DNA from: Actinomycetes bacterium
GTDB taxonomy: Bacteria; Actinomycetota; Actinomycetes; Streptosporangiales; Streptosporangiaceae
Reading direction: 5' to 3'
DNA length: 6,191 nt
NCBI GenBank assembly: GCA_023425615.1
Contig: JAFACJ010000140.1
Coordinates: 1 to 6,191 of the forward strand
Part shown: in pieces, positions 1 through 6,191 of the stretch
Position numbering within the stretch: position 1 is the stretch's first letter
How the letters are laid out: each line of letters opens with the position of its first letter
The notes under the pieces: model-generated
Databases searched by the model: none
Told to the model about the DNA's origin: nothing
What the model saw: the letters and a program-made list of their open reading frames with translations, nothing else
Translations under genes and position numbers: made by a program

Positions 1-28
1 CGCCGGGGCTTCTCCCTTTTCCCGATCT

Positions 29-42
29 CGGCGGGGCCGCCG
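29..42 (-). terminator. possible weak hairpin just after glyS
   Basis: A short inverted repeat, CGGCG-GGGC-CGCCG on the plus strand, can form a 5-bp GC stem with a 4-nt loop directly after the glyS stop codon. No T-run follows on the glyS strand (the next bases are purine-rich), so it is not a canonical intrinsic terminator. Actinobacteria do use hairpins without U-tracts, but repeats this short are common by chance in such GC-rich DNA. Nothing else was recognised in bases 1-43. Confidence 0.2.
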
Positions 43-43
43 G

Positions 44-1432
<1,389 letters not shown>

Positions 1433-1440
1433 GAGCGCGT

Positions 1441-1444
1441 CTCC
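1441..1444 (-). promoter_or_regulatory. Shine-Dalgarno that fixes the glyS start
   Basis: GGAG on the minus strand lies 8 nt before the ATG at 1432. The alternative ATG at 1411 and the start codons further upstream lack a comparable purine-rich site, so this decides the 462-aa start. Confidence 0.6.
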
Positions 1445-1475
1445 AGCAAGAAACCCCGGGTAATTGACGGTTTTG

Positions 1476-1503
1476 AGTGTAGGGCACGCGGGTAGACGAC
1501 TAC
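1476..1503 (-). promoter_or_regulatory. candidate glyS promoter (weak)
   Basis: In the 104-bp gap between the DUF1906 gene and glyS, the minus strand has TACACT (1476-1481), a fair -10 hexamer about 44 nt before the glyS start. About 16 nt upstream of it is GTAGTC (1498-1503), only a poor -35 match; TTCGAC further back is too far away (22 nt). The gap is noticeably richer in A+T than the genes around it, as a promoter region would be. An 8-mer, CACGCGGG on the plus strand, occurs twice here (1485-1492 and 1521-1528). The call rests mainly on position and the -10 match. Confidence 0.25.
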
Positions 1504-1536
1504 GTCGAATAACCGTGTGCCACGCGGGAGCGGCGT

Positions 1537-2370
1537 TCAGTAGACGGGACCGTCGACGTAGTTGCTGTCGACGTTCATCCTGATTCCTCCGTGCTTCTCG
1601 TAGTGCCCGCCCCGGTACTGCTTGATCCGCTGGTGTCGGCTCCACAGGTGGTCGGGCACATGGCGGTCGCCGTAGGGGCCGGGTTCCTCATCCCAGCGGG
1701 CGTACCAGATGGCGCTGGGCCGGGTGATGTCGTCGGCCTCGGCCAGATGCCGGATGGCGCTGGCGGCGCTGCTGTAGACGCCGGGCACGTAGCCGAGTTC
1801 CTCCATCCGCTCGCTCCAGGCGCCGAGGAAGGTCATGACGGCGCGGCGGCAGCGCTCGCGGCCGCCGTACGCCTCCATGTCGTAGTAGATCGGCTGCCGT
1901 TCGGGGATGCCGAGCCGCTGGGCGCTGATCACCGCCTGCTCGGCGGAGTCCCAGCCGCGCTCCTCGGCCTCCCCGGCGGCGAACCGGTGGCGGAACCTGG
2001 TGCAGGGCGCCTGCGGCCCCACATAGGTGGGGATCAGCCGGTAGCCGAGCCTGCGCACCGCCCTGACCCAGCCGCGGTCGAGATGCGGCTGGCGGCAGGC
2101 GCGGGCGCCGCCGCCGATGTAGATGTTGGCGATCGAGTACGCCTTGCGCCAGGCCGCCATCGCGGGCAGGGGCGGTGCCGAGCAGGTGTCGAAGCCGTGC
2201 CCGCTGCCCCAGGTGCGGTGCAGCCCGCGCGGCGGGGAGATGGCGCCCTCGGGGCGGGCCTCGGGGCGGCTCTCGGGCAGCGCCGCGGCCCCGGCCGCGG
2301 TCCCGGCCGAGGCGCAGGGCAGAACGAAGGCCAGGCTGAGCAGGCCGAGAGAGAGTACGGCTCCGTGCAT
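1537..2370 (-). CDS. secreted DUF1906 (Rv2525c-like) glycoside-hydrolase-like protein
   Basis: A 277-aa predicted exported protein of the DUF1906 family, whose fold resembles GH25-type TIM-barrel muramidases and whose best-known member is M. tuberculosis Rv2525c. Its biochemical activity is not settled; a role at the cell wall is inferred. Seen: a hydrophobic N-terminus (about 5-20) with a possible signal-peptidase I site after ASA (20-22), though the n-region lacks Lys or Arg; a Pro/Ala/Glu-rich linker (about 28-48); then the domain from GFDTCSAP (59-66) to the C-terminus. Domain hallmarks are IYIGG (83-87), PTYVGPQ (114-120), IYYDMEAY (161-168) with a GH25-like Asp-x-Glu pair (D164, E166), GVYSS (197-201), WYARWD (222-227), QYRGG (251-255) and VDSNYVDG (267-274). 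Cysteines C63, C92, C123 and C174 could form disulfides outside the cell. GGAAGGA lies 5 nt before the ATG, and an in-frame stop lies upstream, so the start is firm. The gene follows the ABM gene on the same strand after 73 bp. Confidence 0.85.
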   Translation of the reverse strand: MHGAVLSLGLLSLAFVLPCASAGTAAGAAALPESRPEARPEGAISPPRGLHRTWGSGHGFDTCSAPPLPAMAAWRKAYSIANIYIGGGARACRQPHLDRGWVRAVRRLGYRLIPTYVGPQAPCTRFRHRFAAGEAEERGWDSAEQAVISAQRLGIPERQPIYYDMEAYGGRERCRRAVMTFLGAWSERMEELGYVPGVYSSAASAIRHLAEADDITRPSAIWYARWDEEPGPYGDRHVPDHLWSRHQRIKQYRGGHYEKHGGIRMNVDSNYVDGPVY

Positions 2371-2381
2371 CGAGGTCCTTC

Positions 2382-2409
2382 CGGTGATCGGGTGAGGCGT
2401 TGATCACCG
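2382..2409 (-). repeat. perfect 8-bp inverted repeat in the DUF1906 gene leader
   Basis: CGGTGATC (2382-2389) and GATCACCG (2402-2409) are exact reverse complements separated by 12 nt. In the transcript of the DUF1906 gene the stem ends right at the Shine-Dalgarno GGAAGGA (2376-2382), sharing one base with it. A third related hexamer lies further upstream (GGTCAC on the minus strand, near 2413-2418). This could be a regulator binding site or an RNA hairpin affecting ribosome access. The repeat is directly visible; its function is not known. Confidence 0.45.
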
Positions 2410-2443
2410 TCTGTGACCGCAGGTAAACAGTCTGCCGCAAGCT

Positions 2444-2728
2444 TTACCCGGGCTTGACCACCTCGTAGGCACCGGCCTCATCGACGGCCAGGGCCGAGAG
2501 GGGGATGAAGGCCATGCGGACGTCGTAGGCGCCCAAAGCCCGGCGGTAGTAGCCCGCTCCCTCCCATTCGGTGACCAGTGCCCAGAGGTCGGGTTCGTCC
2601 ACGCAATGGCCGAGTCTGCCGTAGCGGAACCCGGGGGAGGACTCCAGGGCGGAGAGGACGGGGGCGATCCGGGCCTGGAAGTCCGCGGCGCCGTCCTCGG
2701 GCACGCGGTAGCGGGTAATGGCGATCAC
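2444..2728 (-). CDS. small ABM-like (antibiotic biosynthesis monooxygenase domain) protein
   Basis: A 94-aa soluble protein that looks like a single dimeric alpha/beta-barrel (ABM superfamily) domain. It starts with a beta-strand (IAITRYRV), followed by a helix (about 15-29, ADFQARIAPVLSALESS), the PGFRYGRLG strand region (32-40), DLWALVTEWEG (47-57) and a second helix containing YYRRALGAYDVR (60-71). This strand-helix-strand pattern is typical of ABM and ferredoxin-like barrel proteins, which include cofactorless monooxygenases, heme-degrading enzymes and many members of unknown role. No specific substrate can be read off. The start is a GTG with AGGA 7 nt upstream. An open frame continues much further upstream on this strand, but there it lies antisense to znuA and znuC and has no protein-like content. 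The gene is divergent from znuA, sharing a 93-bp gap with a Zur box, and could be zinc-regulated, though this is unproven. Confidence 0.75.
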   Translation of the reverse strand: MIAITRYRVPEDGAADFQARIAPVLSALESSPGFRYGRLGHCVDEPDLWALVTEWEGAGYYRRALGAYDVRMAFIPLSALAVDEAGAYEVVKPG

Positions 2729-2735
2729 GGGACCA

Positions 2736-2739
2736 TCCT
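2736..2739 (-). promoter_or_regulatory. Shine-Dalgarno that sets the GTG start of the ABM gene
   Basis: AGGA on the minus strand, 7 nt before the GTG at 2728. It supports a 94-aa protein that begins exactly where the ABM fold begins. Confidence 0.55.
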
Positions 2740-2785
2740 GGCAGGTCGCCGCCCGTGCCCGGGGAGACCCGTGCCTTGCCCGGTT

Positions 2786-2814
2786 TTGACAATCATTTTC
2801 ATTTTCGCCATCAT
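2786..2814 (+). promoter_or_regulatory. znuACB-zur promoter, probably leaderless
   Basis: A perfect -35 hexamer TTGACA (2786-2791) is followed after exactly 17 bp by CATCAT (2809-2814), which matches 4 of 6 positions of TATAAT. A start site 6-8 nt after the -10 falls on 2820-2822, which is the znuA ATG or within two bases of it. There is no Shine-Dalgarno before that ATG, which agrees with leaderless translation, a common mode in actinobacteria. The Zur operator overlaps the -35 and most of the spacer, so Zur binding would block RNA polymerase. Confidence 0.7.
2787..2801 (+). promoter_or_regulatory. Zur box (zinc-responsive operator)
   Basis: TGACAATCATTTTCA is a 7-1-7 inverted repeat that matches the actinobacterial Zur consensus TGAAAATnATTTTCA at all but one base (C for A at position 4). 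A further ATTTTC (2801-2806) directly repeats the right arm. The site is A+T-rich in a very G+C-rich surrounding, overlaps the -35 of the znuA promoter, and the operon encodes Zur itself. All this supports zinc-dependent repression and feedback. The box is 58 bp from the divergent ABM gene start, so it might serve both directions. Confidence 0.88.
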
Positions 2815-2821
2815 GGGTACC

Positions 2822-3718
2822 ATGCAGAGAAGGATCGTGATTTCTAGCCTTTTGTCCGTATTGCTGGTGGCGCTCGCCGCTTGCGGCGGCGGCCCCGCGA
2901 AGGACGGTGGGACGAGGGTCGTGGCTTCCTTCTATCCGATGGCCTGGCTGGCCGAGCGGGTGGCCGGCGGGAACGCCGAGGTCTCCACCCTGACCAAGCC
3001 CGGCGCCGAACCGCACGACCTCGAGCTGTCGCCGCGGCAGGTCGCCGAGGTCGGCGAGGCCGACCTGGCGCTGTACGTGAAGGGCCTCCAGCCGGCGGTC
3101 GACGACGCGATCGCCCAGCACGCCCAAGATCGCGCCCTGGACGCGGCGTCCGTGGTGAAGACGCTGCCCGCGACCGGGGAGGAGCACGCCGAGGACGCGG
3201 GGTTCGACCCGCACCTGTGGCTCGACCCGAGCCGTATGGCCGAGGTGGCCACCAGGCTCGGCGAGCGGCTGGCGGAGGCCGACGAGGCGCACGCCGCCGC
3301 CTACCGGGCGAACGCCGCCAAGGTCGCCGGTGAGCTCGGCGCGCTGGACGGCGAGTTCAAGACCGGCCTGGAGCGGTGCGAGCAGCGCACCATCGTCACC
3401 TCGCACGCCGCCTTCGCCTACCTGGCCGACCGGTACGGGCTGAAGCAGGTGGCCATCGCCGGTGTCGACCCCGACGCCGACCCGTCCCCGCGCCGCCTCG
3501 CCGAGCTGCGCGATGAGATCAAGAGGCTCGGGGTGACCACCGTGTTCACCGAGACCCTGGTGAGTCCCAAGCTCGCCCAGACCCTGGCCCAGGGCGCCGG
3601 TGTCAAGACCGCGGTCCTCGATCCCGTGGAGGGTGTCAAGGAGGGCTCCGGACAGGACTACCTGTCGGTCCAGCGACAGAACCTGAAGGAATTGCGGACG
3701 GCCCTGGTCTGTTCCTGA
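2822..3718 (+). CDS. znuA: zinc ABC transporter, substrate-binding lipoprotein
   Basis: Extracytoplasmic Zn2+-binding protein of the cluster A-I (ZnuA/TroA) family; it delivers zinc to ZnuB. 298 aa, a normal length. Seen: a lipoprotein signal (Arg3-Arg4, hydrophobic 5-19) with lipobox LAAC and lipidation cysteine C21, then a Gly-rich tether. Probable ligands are H65 (EPHDLELSP), H131 (DPHLWLD), H195 (TSHAAFAYL) and D267 (VLDPVEG). His at the third position, where manganese-binding relatives carry Glu, favours zinc. The flexible loop before H131 (about 116-130) is short and mostly acidic, with only one histidine, unlike the long His-rich loop of many ZnuA proteins. FTETLVSP (242-249) is also family-typical. 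C186 and the near-terminal C297 might pair. The start is the ATG at 2822 because the predicted transcript begins there and a signal peptide follows at once; the ATG at 2813 lies inside the -10 box. Confidence 0.95.
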   Translation: MQRRIVISSLLSVLLVALAACGGGPAKDGGTRVVASFYPMAWLAERVAGGNAEVSTLTKPGAEPHDLELSPRQVAEVGEADLALYVKGLQPAVDDAIAQHAQDRALDAASVVKTLPATGEEHAEDAGFDPHLWLDPSRMAEVATRLGERLAEADEAHAAAYRANAAKVAGELGALDGEFKTGLERCEQRTIVTSHAAFAYLADRYGLKQVAIAGVDPDADPSPRRLAELRDEIKRLGVTTVFTETLVSPKLAQTLAQGAGVKTAVLDPVEGVKEGSGQDYLSVQRQNLKELRTALVCS

Positions 3719-3736
3719 GTGACAATGGAAACCATG

Positions 3737-4513
3737 ATGAATCCCGTTTTCGAGCTGAGTGACGGACACGTCAGGCTGGACGGCCGGGAGATCCTGCACG
3801 GCGTCGACCTGCGGATCTGCTCCGGCGAGGTGGTCGCGCTGCTGGGCCCCAACGGCTCGGGCAAGTCCACGCTCGTCCGGGCGCTGCTCGGGCTGGTGCC
3901 GCTCAGCTCGGGACGGAGGCTCCTGTTCGGCTCCGAGCGGTTCCGCGACTGGGCGAGGATCGGGTACGTGCCACAGCGGCTGAGCGTCGGCGGCGGTGTG
4001 CCCGCGACGGTACGGGAGATCGTCTCCTCCGGCAGGATCGCCCGCCAGTCCCGCTGGCGGCCCGCGTCCAAGGCAGACCGGCAGGCGGTCGACCACGCCA
4101 TGGACGCCCTGGGCATCGCCCATCTGGCCGGGCAGAGCGCCTCCAGGCTGTCGGGCGGGCAGCAGCAGCGGGTGCTCATCGCCCGCGCGCTGGCCGGCGA
4201 CCCCGACGTGCTCGTCATGGACGAGCCACTGGCAGGGGTGGACGCCGAGAACCAGCGGGCGCTGGCGCAGACCCTCACCCGGCTGACCCGGGAGGGCAGG
4301 ACCGTGGTGCTGGTCCTGCACGAGCTGGGCCCGCTCGCCCCGCTGATCACCCACAGCGTGGTGCTGGAACACGGCAGGATCGTGCACCGCGGCCGGGCGC
4401 CCGAGCCCGTCGGGGCGTGCGCCGAGCCGGGCCACGACCATGTCCACCCGCACGCCGGGCCCGAGCCCGTCTCCCTCTGGCAGGCCCTGGCGGGCCGGAC
4501 GGGAAGGCACTGA
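3737..4513 (+). CDS. znuC: zinc ABC transporter, ATP-binding protein
   Basis: Cytoplasmic ATPase that powers zinc import through ZnuB. 258 aa from this start. Seen: Walker A GPNGSGKST (37-45), Q-loop glutamine Q80, ABC signature LSGGQQQR (138-145), Walker B VLVMDEP (158-164), D-loop AGVDA (166-170) and switch histidine H195 (VLHELG). After the ABC core, at about 233-239, comes a short histidine-rich stretch (HDHVHPH), a likely metal-binding tail. The start is uncertain: GTG 3719 abuts the znuA stop, and ATGs follow at 3725, 3734 and 3737. I chose 3737 because GGAA lies 6 nt upstream and Walker A then falls at the same residue number as in E. coli ZnuC (recalled). GTG 3719 would give 264 aa and the same TGAGTG junction as between znuC and znuB. 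Function is secure from order and motifs. Confidence 0.95.
   Translation: MNPVFELSDGHVRLDGREILHGVDLRICSGEVVALLGPNGSGKSTLVRALLGLVPLSSGRRLLFGSERFRDWARIGYVPQRLSVGGGVPATVREIVSSGRIARQSRWRPASKADRQAVDHAMDALGIAHLAGQSASRLSGGQQQRVLIARALAGDPDVLVMDEPLAGVDAENQRALAQTLTRLTREGRTVVLVLHELGPLAPLITHSVVLEHGRIVHRGRAPEPVGACAEPGHDHVHPHAGPEPVSLWQALAGRTGRH
4501..4507 (+). promoter_or_regulatory. Shine-Dalgarno of znuB inside the end of znuC
   Basis: GGGAAGG lies 6 nt before the GTG at 4514, within the last codons of znuC. It supports GTG 4514 over the ATG at 4532 as the znuB start. The GTG directly follows the znuC stop, so the two are probably translationally coupled. Confidence 0.6.
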
Positions 4514-5395
4514 GTGCTCGCCTACGACTTCATGCGGCGCGCCCTGCTGGCGGCGCTGCTCATCGGCCTCGCCGCCCCGGCCGTCGGGACGTTCATCGTG
4601 CAGCGGCGGCTGGCGCTGCTGGGCGACGGCATCGGGCACATCGCGCTGACCGGCGTCGCGCTCGGCCTGCTCACCAGCACCTCGCCGCTGCTGGGCGCGG
4701 TCATCGTCTCGGTGCTCGGCGCGATCTGCATCGAGCTGCTGCGCACCCGCGGCCGCACCGGCGGCGACGTCGCCCTGGCGCTGCTGTTCTACGGCGGTCT
4801 GGCCGGAGGCGTGCTGGTCACCAACCTCGCGCCCGGCGGCAGCACCGCCAGCCTGCTGTCCTATCTGTTCGGCTCGATCAGCAGCGTCTCGGCACCGGAC
4901 CTCGCGGTCATCGCGGGTCTGGTCCTGGCGGTCCTGGCCGTGCTGCTGCTGTTCGGACGCGAGCTGTTCGTGCTGTGCCAGGACGAGGAGGTCGCCCGCG
5001 CCTCGGGGCTGCGCACCTCGTTCCTCAGCATGCTGCTGGCCGTCACCGCGGCGCTGACCATCGTCGTCGCGATGCGGGTGGTGGGGCTGCTGCTGGTCAG
5101 CGCGCTCATGGTGGTGCCGGTCGCCGCCGCGCAGCAGCTCACCCGCGGTTTCCGGGCGACGGTGGCGACGGCGATGGTCTTCGGGGTGCTGGCCGCGGTC
5201 GGCGGGCTCGCCGGGTCCTACCAGTTCAGCGTGGGGGAGGTGAATCTCTCGCCGGGCCCCGCGATCGTCGTGGTGGCGCTGGCGCTGTTCGTCCTCGCCT
5301 CGGCCGCGGGCTTCGTGAGCCGACGCCGGGAGCCTTCCGCGACCGCGGGACCGGTAATGTCTGGGGGCGGACCCGTACGCGAGGAGGCCCCATGA
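4514..5395 (+). CDS. znuB: zinc ABC transporter, membrane permease
   Basis: Integral membrane permease of the ABC-3 (ZnuB/TroC/MntB) family; forms the channel through which Zn2+ from ZnuA crosses the cytoplasmic membrane, driven by ZnuC. 293 aa. The sequence is strongly hydrophobic with about eight segments, roughly at 8-25, 40-56, 60-77, 88-105, 128-148, 168-206 (two helices), 216-234 and 248-267. Family landmarks are the early GDGIGHIALTGVALG (37-51), the cytoplasmic QDEEVARASGLRT stretch (156-168) expected to contact the ATPase, and GLLLVSALMVVPVAAA (191-206). A charged, Gly/Pro-rich cytoplasmic tail (269-293) follows the last helix. The GTG start directly follows the znuC stop and has a good ribosome binding site; YDFMRRALLAALL after it is typical of the family N-terminus. 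The end overlaps zur by 4 nt (ATGA). Confidence 0.95.
   Translation: MLAYDFMRRALLAALLIGLAAPAVGTFIVQRRLALLGDGIGHIALTGVALGLLTSTSPLLGAVIVSVLGAICIELLRTRGRTGGDVALALLFYGGLAGGVLVTNLAPGGSTASLLSYLFGSISSVSAPDLAVIAGLVLAVLAVLLLFGRELFVLCQDEEVARASGLRTSFLSMLLAVTAALTIVVAMRVVGLLLVSALMVVPVAAAQQLTRGFRATVATAMVFGVLAAVGGLAGSYQFSVGEVNLSPGPAIVVVALALFVLASAAGFVSRRREPSATAGPVMSGGGPVREEAP
5381..5387 (+). promoter_or_regulatory. strong Shine-Dalgarno of zur
   Basis: GAGGAGG lies 4 nt before the zur ATG at 5392, within the last codons of znuB. It is the strongest ribosome binding site in the window and, with the ATGA overlap, fixes the zur start. It would let zur be translated well even though it is the last gene of the operon. 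Confidence 0.75.
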
Positions 5396-5775
5396 CGACC
5401 GCCAGACGTGACGCCGTACGCCGCGCCCTGGCCGCCGGTGAGGGCTTCCGCAGCGCCCAGGACATCTACGCGGCGCTCCGTGCGGAAGGCTCCAAGATCG
5501 GGCTGACCACGGTCTACCGCGCGCTGCAGTCCATGGCCGAGTCCGGCGAGGTGGACGTGCTGCGCACCGACGAGGGCGAGGCCGTCTACCGCGCCTGCTC
5601 CACCGAGGACCACCACCATCACCTGGTCTGCCGCTCCTGCGGGCGCACCGTCGAGGTGGCGGGCCCCGCCGTGGAGAAATGGGCGGACGCCGTCGGCGCC
5701 GAGCACGGCTTCACCGACATGACGCACACCGTGGAGATCTTCGGCACCTGCCGGGAGTGCGCGGCCAAGCGCTAG
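5392..5775 (+). CDS. zur: zinc uptake regulator, Fur family
   Basis: Zinc-sensing repressor; with Zn2+ bound it should occupy the operator upstream of znuA and shut off uptake. 127 aa, typical of actinobacterial Zur. Seen: an N-terminal winged helix (about 1-70) with recognition region GLTTVYRALQSMAESGEVD (37-55), then the dimerisation domain with a four-histidine run (H74-H77). Compared from memory with the M. tuberculosis Zur (FurB) structure, every zinc ligand has a counterpart: structural site C80, C83, C120, C123; sensing site D55, C69, H75, H77; third site H74, H76, E95, H112. One residue is inserted between C69 and the His run. The C-terminal IFGTCREC closely resembles FurB. The ATG overlaps the znuB stop (ATGA) and has a strong ribosome binding site. 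Zur rather than Fur, Nur or PerR is supported by the operon and by this ligand set. Confidence 0.96.
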   Translation: MTTARRDAVRRALAAGEGFRSAQDIYAALRAEGSKIGLTTVYRALQSMAESGEVDVLRTDEGEAVYRACSTEDHHHHLVCRSCGRTVEVAGPAVEKWADAVGAEHGFTDMTHTVEIFGTCRECAAKR

Positions 5776-6191
5776 CCGAACAGCCACTCCAGCCGCTCGC
5801 CGAGCACCCCCATCGCCTGCTCCCGGGTGTAGGCGCCGAACAGCAGCGGCGCCACCAGCCCTGACACCGTGCTGTACAGGCTCCGCGCGGCGAGGTCCAC
5901 GTCCAGGCCGGCGCGGACGTCACCGCGTTCTCGCGCCTGCTCCAGCTGCCCGCGGAAGAAGCCGGTCAGGCCCTCGACGGCGAGCACGGCGAGGGAGGCG
6001 ACCGCCGGGTCGGACCCGGCCCTGGCCTGGATCGCGGTGTACAGCCGGGCACCGGTACGGCTCTCCTCGCTCAGCGGCAGGATCTCCTCCGCGAACCACA
6101 GGAAGCCCTCCCGCGTCGAGGCGGGCGGGGTGGCGAAGCGCAGCCGGACGCGCGCCGCCAGGAGCTCCTGGTTGTGCTCCATCGCGAACAG
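5772..6191 (-). CDS. TetR-family transcriptional regulator, 5' end outside the window
   Basis: The frame stays open to the right edge, giving 139 C-terminal codons. The visible part is all-helical and looks like a TetR ligand-binding/dimerisation domain: a helix with LLAARVRLRF (from about residue 10 of the fragment), EGFLWFAEEILPLSEES, a helix with VASLAVLAVEGLTGFFRGQLEQARERGDVR, then DVDLAARSLYSTVSGLVAPLLFG and a last helix EQAMGVLGERLEWLF. The order 'long helix, RGDVR, D-(x)-D-x-AAR-(x)n-GL' is characteristic of many TetR C-terminal domains. The N-terminal helix-turn-helix is expected beyond base 6191; the Met at 6182 is probably internal. The ligand and target are unknown. It converges on zur with the stop codons overlapping, so it is not in the zinc operon and need not concern zinc. 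Confidence 0.8.
   Translation of the reverse strand: MFAMEHNQELLAARVRLRFATPPASTREGFLWFAEEILPLSEESRTGARLYTAIQARAGSDPAVASLAVLAVEGLTGFFRGQLEQARERGDVRAGLDVDLAARSLYSTVSGLVAPLLFGAYTREQAMGVLGERLEWLFG

Noticed and set aside
1433..1645. N-terminal extension of glyS by 71 codons
   Set aside because: It would run through the A+T-richer promoter gap and overlap the DUF1906 gene; the translation is Arg-rich and unlike the family, and a ribosome binding site sits before the ATG at 1432.
1591..2403. Plus-strand frame antisense to the DUF1906 gene
   Set aside because: Low-complexity Ala/Gly/Val translation, no ribosome binding site, and it mirrors a recognisable secreted protein.
2405..2420. GTCACAG on the minus strand as an MtrA or Crp site
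   Set aside because: Only one half of an MtrA-like direct repeat is present, and the TCAC/GTGA arms face the wrong way for a Crp site. Not enough to name a regulator.
2371..2443. A c-di-AMP (ydaO-type) riboswitch before the DUF1906 gene, as seen before some actinobacterial cell-wall hydrolase genes
   Set aside because: The gap is only 73 bp, too short for that class, and I see none of its conserved blocks; only a simple inverted repeat is present.
2752..2775. Direct repeat CCCGTGCC (2752-2759 and 2768-2775) in the divergent gap
   Set aside because: An 8-mer of pure G/C-rich composition repeated once at 16 bp is plausible by chance and lies outside the promoter elements.
2729..4639. Long minus-strand open frame (over 600 codons) running from the ABM gene antisense through znuA and znuC
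   Set aside because: It is the mirror of well-supported plus-strand genes; high G+C makes stops rare in such frames. Its translation is low-complexity (rich in G, R, Q, P, H) and matches no domain. Only the last 94 codons are a believable protein.
4417..5391. Plus-strand frame fusing about 325 extra residues to the N-terminus of Zur
   Set aside because: That part is the out-of-frame shadow of znuC and znuB, and it consists of Arg/Ala/Gly-rich low-complexity sequence. Zur proteins are about 130 aa, and GAGGAGG lies right before the ATG at 5392.

Overview
The window is a piece of a high-GC actinobacterial chromosome. The signs are the very high G+C with G/C-rich third positions, GTG starts, a Mycobacterium-type Zur and a DUF1906 secreted protein. 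The gene content suits a Streptomyces or Streptosporangium-like actinomycete, but the exact genus is inference. Its core is a zinc-uptake and zinc-sensing locus beside glycyl-tRNA synthetase. From memory, Streptomyces coelicolor has a similar neighbourhood (glyS followed by znuA-znuC-znuB-zur).

Layout. Minus strand, 44-1432: glycyl-tRNA synthetase, with a CxxC...CxxC zinc knuckle. Minus strand, 1537-2370: a secreted DUF1906 (Rv2525c-like, glycoside-hydrolase-like) protein. It is preceded by a perfect 8-bp inverted repeat that ends at its Shine-Dalgarno sequence. Minus strand, 2444-2728: a 94-aa antibiotic-biosynthesis-monooxygenase-like (ABM, dimeric alpha/beta barrel) protein with a GTG start. 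The 93-bp divergent gap 2729-2821 carries a near-perfect Zur box and a strong promoter pointing right. Plus strand, 2822-5775: znuA-znuC-znuB-zur, with no room between genes. Minus strand, 5772-6191: the C-terminal part of a TetR-family regulator that runs off the right edge. Its stop codon overlaps that of zur.

How they work together. ZnuA is a lipoprotein that captures Zn2+ outside the membrane, ZnuB is the membrane channel and ZnuC the ATPase. Zur, the last gene of the operon, should bind the operator at 2787-2801 when zinc is plentiful. That operator overlaps the -35 box of the operon promoter, so Zur would shut off both uptake and its own synthesis. The promoter geometry puts the transcription start at or next to the znuA ATG, so the operon mRNA is probably leaderless. 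Both internal znu stops are followed directly by GTG, and the znuB and zur reading frames overlap by ATGA, which points to translational coupling.

Nothing here is clearly a new system. The most interesting points are the leaderless Zur-operated promoter, the histidine-rich tail of ZnuC, the inverted repeat in the leader of the DUF1906 gene, the palindromic CTAG shared as stop codon by zur and the TetR gene, and the two extra genes lying between glyS and the zinc operon.
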